Positions 43,201-44,518 of a stretch of DNA of 44,518 nt are shown here, one piece after another (position 1 is the first letter of the stretch; every line of letters starts with the position of its first letter). The notes under the pieces were generated by a model. That model saw nothing but the letters and a program-made list of their open reading frames with translations, was not told the origin of the DNA and did not search any database. Source of the stretch: Flavobacteriales bacterium (GTDB lineage: Bacteria > Bacteroidota > Bacteroidia > Flavobacteriales_F > PHOS-HE28); NCBI GenBank assembly GCA_023382455.1, contig JAHDVX010000012.1:1-44518 (forward strand), written 5' to 3'. Made by a program: the position numbers and the translations under genes.

Positions 43201-44518
43201 TGGCCACGGTCACGCTGCCGTTCAGCTGGATGGCCGCATTGTTGGCGCAGTACGTGCCGTCGCTGCCTGCGTTGGCCGTGGGCGGCGCAGTGAAGGTGAT
43301 CTGTACGTTATCGGACACCGGCACGCAGTTGCCATTGCCGATGGTGGTGAGCGTGAGGGTGAGCGTGCCCGCCGCGATCTCCGCCGCCGTGGGCGTGTAC
43401 ACCGCGTTCAGGTCCGCGATGGAGGGCGAGAAGGTGCCCGCGCCGCCGCTCCACTGGCCGCCGCCCGCTCCGGTCACCGAAGCGCCGAGCTGCACCGTGG
43501 CGTTGTTGGAGCACACGGAGATGTCGTTGCCGGCATTGGCCACGGGCGAGGCGATGATCGTGATGGTCATCTGGTCGCTTACCGGGCTGCACAGGCCGTT
43601 CTGGGTGGAGGTCAGCGTCAGGGTGGCCGTGCCCAAGGCCACTTCAGCGGGGCTGGGGTGGTAGGTGGCGTTCAGCGCGTTGGCATTCGGCGTCCAGGTG
43701 CCGGTACCGCCGCTCCATACACCGCCGCCGGCGATGGTCACCGACCCGTTCAGCACCACCGTGGGGTCGTTGGCACAGACCGTGCGGTCCGCGCCCGCAT
43801 TCACCACGGGGCTTTGCGAGAAGTAGATAGTCACGGCATCATTCACCGCCAGGCAGCTGCCGTTGCCGGTGCTGGTGAGCGTGAGCGTCACGGAGCCGTT
43901 GGCCAGCTCGGTGGCGCTGGGGGTGTACTGCGCATTCAGCGCATTGATGCTGGGGCTGAAGCCGCCCGTGCCGCCGCTCCAGATGCCGCCCGCGGCGTTG
44001 GCCACGGATCCGGCCAATTGCACGGTGGCATTGTTGCTGCACACGGTCTGGTCCGTACCGGCGTTCACTACGGGCGCCGGGGCGATGTTGATCACCACTT
44101 GGTCGCTCACCGCCGTGCACAAGCCATTGCCCGTGCTGGTCAGCGTGAGCGTCACGGTGCCTGCGGCGACCTCGCCCAAGGTGGGCGTGTAGGTGGCGTT
44201 CAGGTTGTTCGCGCTCGGGTTGAAGCTGCCCGATCCGCCGCTCCACACGCCGCCGGTGGCGTTGGTCACCACACCGGCCAATTGGGCGGTGGGCTGATTG
44301 GCGCAGATGGTGAGGTTGGCCCCGGCATTCACTACCGGCGCGGGAGTGATGGTGATGGTGATCTGATCGGTAACGGGGTTGCTGTTGCCGTTGCCCACGG
44401 TGGTGAGCGTAAGGGTCACGCTGCCCGCCGCGATCTCCGCCGCCGAGGGGAAGTAGGTGGTGTTCAGCGAGGTGGCGCCGGGGGTGTAAGTGCCCGTGCC
44501 GCCGCTCCAGATGCCGCC
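37217..44518 (-). CDS. Giant T9SS-secreted repeat protein with gliding-motility C-terminal domain, partial
   Basis: More than 2430 residues, with the start beyond the right edge. The N-terminal part is a partial repeat plus 24 complete tandem ~88-residue repeats (consensus: VNAGxDQxxCANN, xxxLxGxV, GGxWSGGxGxFxP, LNAxYTPSAAEIAAGS, TLTSTGNGxCxAVSDQ). Two PKD-like domains follow (ending near 37740 and 37500; WNWDFGNG and WQYDFGDG). The end is the type B T9SS sorting (gliding motility-associated) domain: LPDAFSPNGDGVNDVF, LRIYNGWGELIFES, GTYVYTVVATSTDGQ. It is a surface or secreted adhesin of the SprB style. It is followed by porP/sprF. Nothing suggests enzyme activity. Confidence 0.9.
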   Translation of the reverse strand, partial: GGIWSGGTGTYTPGATSLNTTYFPSAAEIAAGSVTLTLTTVGNGNSNPVTDQITITITPAPVVNAGANLTICANQPTAQLAGVVTNATGGVWSGGSGSFNPSANNLNATYTPTLGEVAAGTVTLTLTSTGNGLCTAVSDQVVINIAPAPVVNAGTDQTVCSNNATVQLAGSVANAAGGIWSGGTGGFSPSINALNAQYTPSATELANGSVTLTLTSTGNGSCLAVNDAVTIYFSQSPVVNAGADRTVCANDPTVVLNGSVTIAGGGVWSGGTGTWTPNANALNATYHPSPAEVALGTATLTLTSTQNGLCSPVSDQMTITIIASPVANAGNDISVCSNNATVQLGASVTGAGGGQWSGGAGTFSPSIADLNAVYTPTAAEIAAGTLTLTLTTIGNGNCVPVSDNVQITFTAPPTANAGSDGTYCANNAAIQLNGSVTVANGGAWSGGGGTFSPNANALNAVYTPSQGEIAAGFATLTLTTTGNNGCTAVSDQVTYTFTPAPTANAGADASICANNATLQLNGAITVATGALWSGGSGSFSPNNGTLNAVYTPSAAEIAAGSATLTLTTVGNGLCNAVSDQITVTITPAPVVDAGPPLQSCANNPSVQLAGSVQNATGGTWSGAGTFSNVNSLSAIYTPSAAEVLAGSATVTLTSTGNGLCNAVSDQVTIIITDAPIVEAGSAQTLCANNVAAQLNGQVINANGGAWSGGAGSFAPNANTLNAVYTASAAEVAAGSAWLYLTSTGNGGCLASRDSVLLSFTPAPVVNAGPDAHVCANNADVQLAGSVSVATGGTWSGGAGSFTPNAQTLNALYTPSALELAAGQITLVLTSTGNGNCMAVRDSLTIIVDPVPVVNAGPDQSICANNPGFQLNGFAGNAPGGQWSGGAGNYFPNNTSMAVQYTPTAAEIAAGSVTFTLTSTGTAYCNAVTDQVTVYFTDAPVVNAGADQSICANNSAVQLNGDVVNANGGTWTGGSGSFSPSANVLSPVYTPTAAEIASGGMNLYLTSTGNGNCLAVKDTMHITFTPAPTVDAGVDQNVCANNPVVTLNGGSTVAGGVQWSGGLGSYAPNAQSANAQYTLTPFELQSGSVTLTLTTTGNGNCLAVTDQMTITVTPAPVVNAGADLTTCSNNLQVPMTGTVQGGATTGVWSTSGTGTFFPSATDLNATYMASSLDSLNGTVDLTLTATNYGLCNAVSDVMTLTILPNAVANAGPDQSICASTATVQLAGSIAGNATQGHWTTTGAGSFVPNADDANAVYQVAAGDAALGTLTFTWSVNSCDNAADQMVLTIVPVSTVNAGSDQTVCFGSLNVVINGSVGGASSTGVWSTLGSGSFANPANALANIYQASAQDSIAQGVDLVLTATNTGSCAAASDTLHIAILPAGTVSAGVDQTFCANNANVQLAGTLSGDATQVQWSTSGTGSFYPSNTVLTPTYVPSAIDTAIGSLTLTLSAVNTCNNASDAMTLTLTPAPYVNAGPDQTYCDQVSVFPLSGTISGITNVGQWTTTGTGTIANAGSMNTTYTASAADIAAGQITFTLTSLNNGNCGPVSDNMTIFLTDGIIVSAGPDQSVCVASDHANLQGTITNGSPSGTWTTTGTGTFQPSADVLNAQYYFSPADVANGAVVLTFTATNTGTCPSGSDQMTLTFGNTSYAYAGADQSLCANAPIAQLAGNFSGGATGVQWTTSGSGTFSNTTNPAATYTLSNADIAAGAVTLTMTTITSGSCAAASDQVLLSVNAIPTITAGNDVIACTAGPVQLAANVTGATGGSWTSSGTGTFFDANALATFYYPSAADSLAGSVTLTVTSTGMAPCSAVSDVLTISFGGGYTAQAGNDVITCSTSPNVALSGVVNGTTTGVWTTSGTGSFSPSATDLNATYIPGAADFVIGNINLVLSTTNNQGCPAGRDTLVVSYHVPPTVNAGADHLLCLGVQPVQLNATALNDSLVHWVTTGTGSFSPDANSLNAVYTPSANDSIQGGVYLILTAYGSGTCGNASDSLFIGVGPTRIANAGSDMDVCADGSPIQLGGTITGVSGGTWTTNGSGSFVPDANALNATYVPSAPDLLFGQLSFVLSTTGNMGCPAGTDTLLVNLHQPSTANAGLDISTCDASAPVQLNGSFTGAPGVQWTTSGSGSFSPGNTAPNAIYQPSAADSAMQQVFLVLTTTGDSYCAAAVDSALLSFTNPLNPAFTFSNTCVGSQTAFVDASTTTGLPIIGWNWDFGNGATGAGQQTGTTYADTGLYTVSLTVYAQNGCSATTSQTVQVMASPVAGFNYSGELFTEEAIAFTDSSQGGNNWQYDFGDGQGSLDRNPVHTFLEAGQYVVVQTVTNAAGCSTSDSLLIAIQENKIVPPKLPDAFSPNGDGVNDVFYVRGGPFKELHLRIYNGWGELIFESTDPLFGWDGTYKGQPEINGTYVYTVVATSTDGQQHDRAGKLTLIR
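37985..44518 (-). repeat. 264-bp tandem repeat array in the giant gene
   Basis: There are 24 complete repeats of about 264 nt plus a partial one at the edge. Repeats 1-12 (N-terminal side) are the WSGG type; repeats 13-24 carry WTTSGTG or WSTSGTG instead. Nearly every unit has two cysteines ~52 residues apart (CANN and GxCxAVSD). High DNA similarity makes the array a candidate for copy-number change by recombination. Confidence 0.85.

Noticed and set aside
37985-44518. Regular repeats considered as CRISPR or satellite DNA
   Set aside because: The repeats are in frame, encode a continuous protein and have no spacer-repeat structure.

Overview
The window looks like the chromosome of a GC-rich member of the Bacteroidota. 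It carries type IX secretion (T9SS) parts: a PorW/SprE lipoprotein, a PorP/SprF protein, a small protein with a C-terminal sorting domain, and a giant repeat protein ending in a gliding-motility-associated C-terminal domain. Its ATP synthase operon follows the order usual for that phylum (bactofilin, hypothetical, AtpZ-like, a, c, b, delta, alpha, gamma, with no beta or epsilon), and some genes are preceded by TAnnTTTG-like -7 elements. The order within the phylum is not certain; Flavobacteriales is my guess. No rRNA or tRNA gene, CRISPR array or integrase was seen.

Positions 1-4812 (all minus strand) are a polymorphic-toxin scrap yard. They hold two Rhs cassettes that both start inside the conserved core, one with a helical, hydrophobic C-terminal tip followed 3 nt later by a small membrane protein (probable toxin and immunity). 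There is also a SUKH-like immunity gene, another orphan immunity-like gene and two short toxin-tail remnants. Positions 4819-6068 are a REP/RAYT locus: a REP-associated tyrosine transposase gene caught in a perfect 520-bp tandem duplication and surrounded by five copies of a REP-like palindrome.

Positions 6278-9505 are a ribonucleotide reductase operon (nrdB, acyl-CoA thioesterase, nrdA) led by a recognisable adenosylcobalamin riboswitch, which implies that B12 shuts off this class I enzyme and that a B12-dependent RNR exists elsewhere in the genome. Next come a RidA-family deaminase, a tiny T9SS substrate, the cbpA-cbpM chaperone pair, an APC permease, and a TetR-TolC-HlyD-RND efflux operon ending in a clear terminator.

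Positions 21466-31053 run mostly on the plus strand: a DUF4175-like coiled-coil membrane protein, an RsbW-type ATPase, YbeY, aminopeptidase P, PorW/SprE, bactofilin and two small membrane proteins. These lead into the ATP synthase genes (to 36148) and a strong palindromic terminator.

From the right edge, reading leftward, a giant secreted protein of at least 24 tandem ~88-residue repeats precedes its probable porP/sprF partner by 11 nt. It resembles the SprB-SprF adhesin and secretion pair. The most interesting points are the riboswitch-RNR operon, the layered Rhs/REP region, and the two-subfamily, two-cysteine repeat array of the giant protein.
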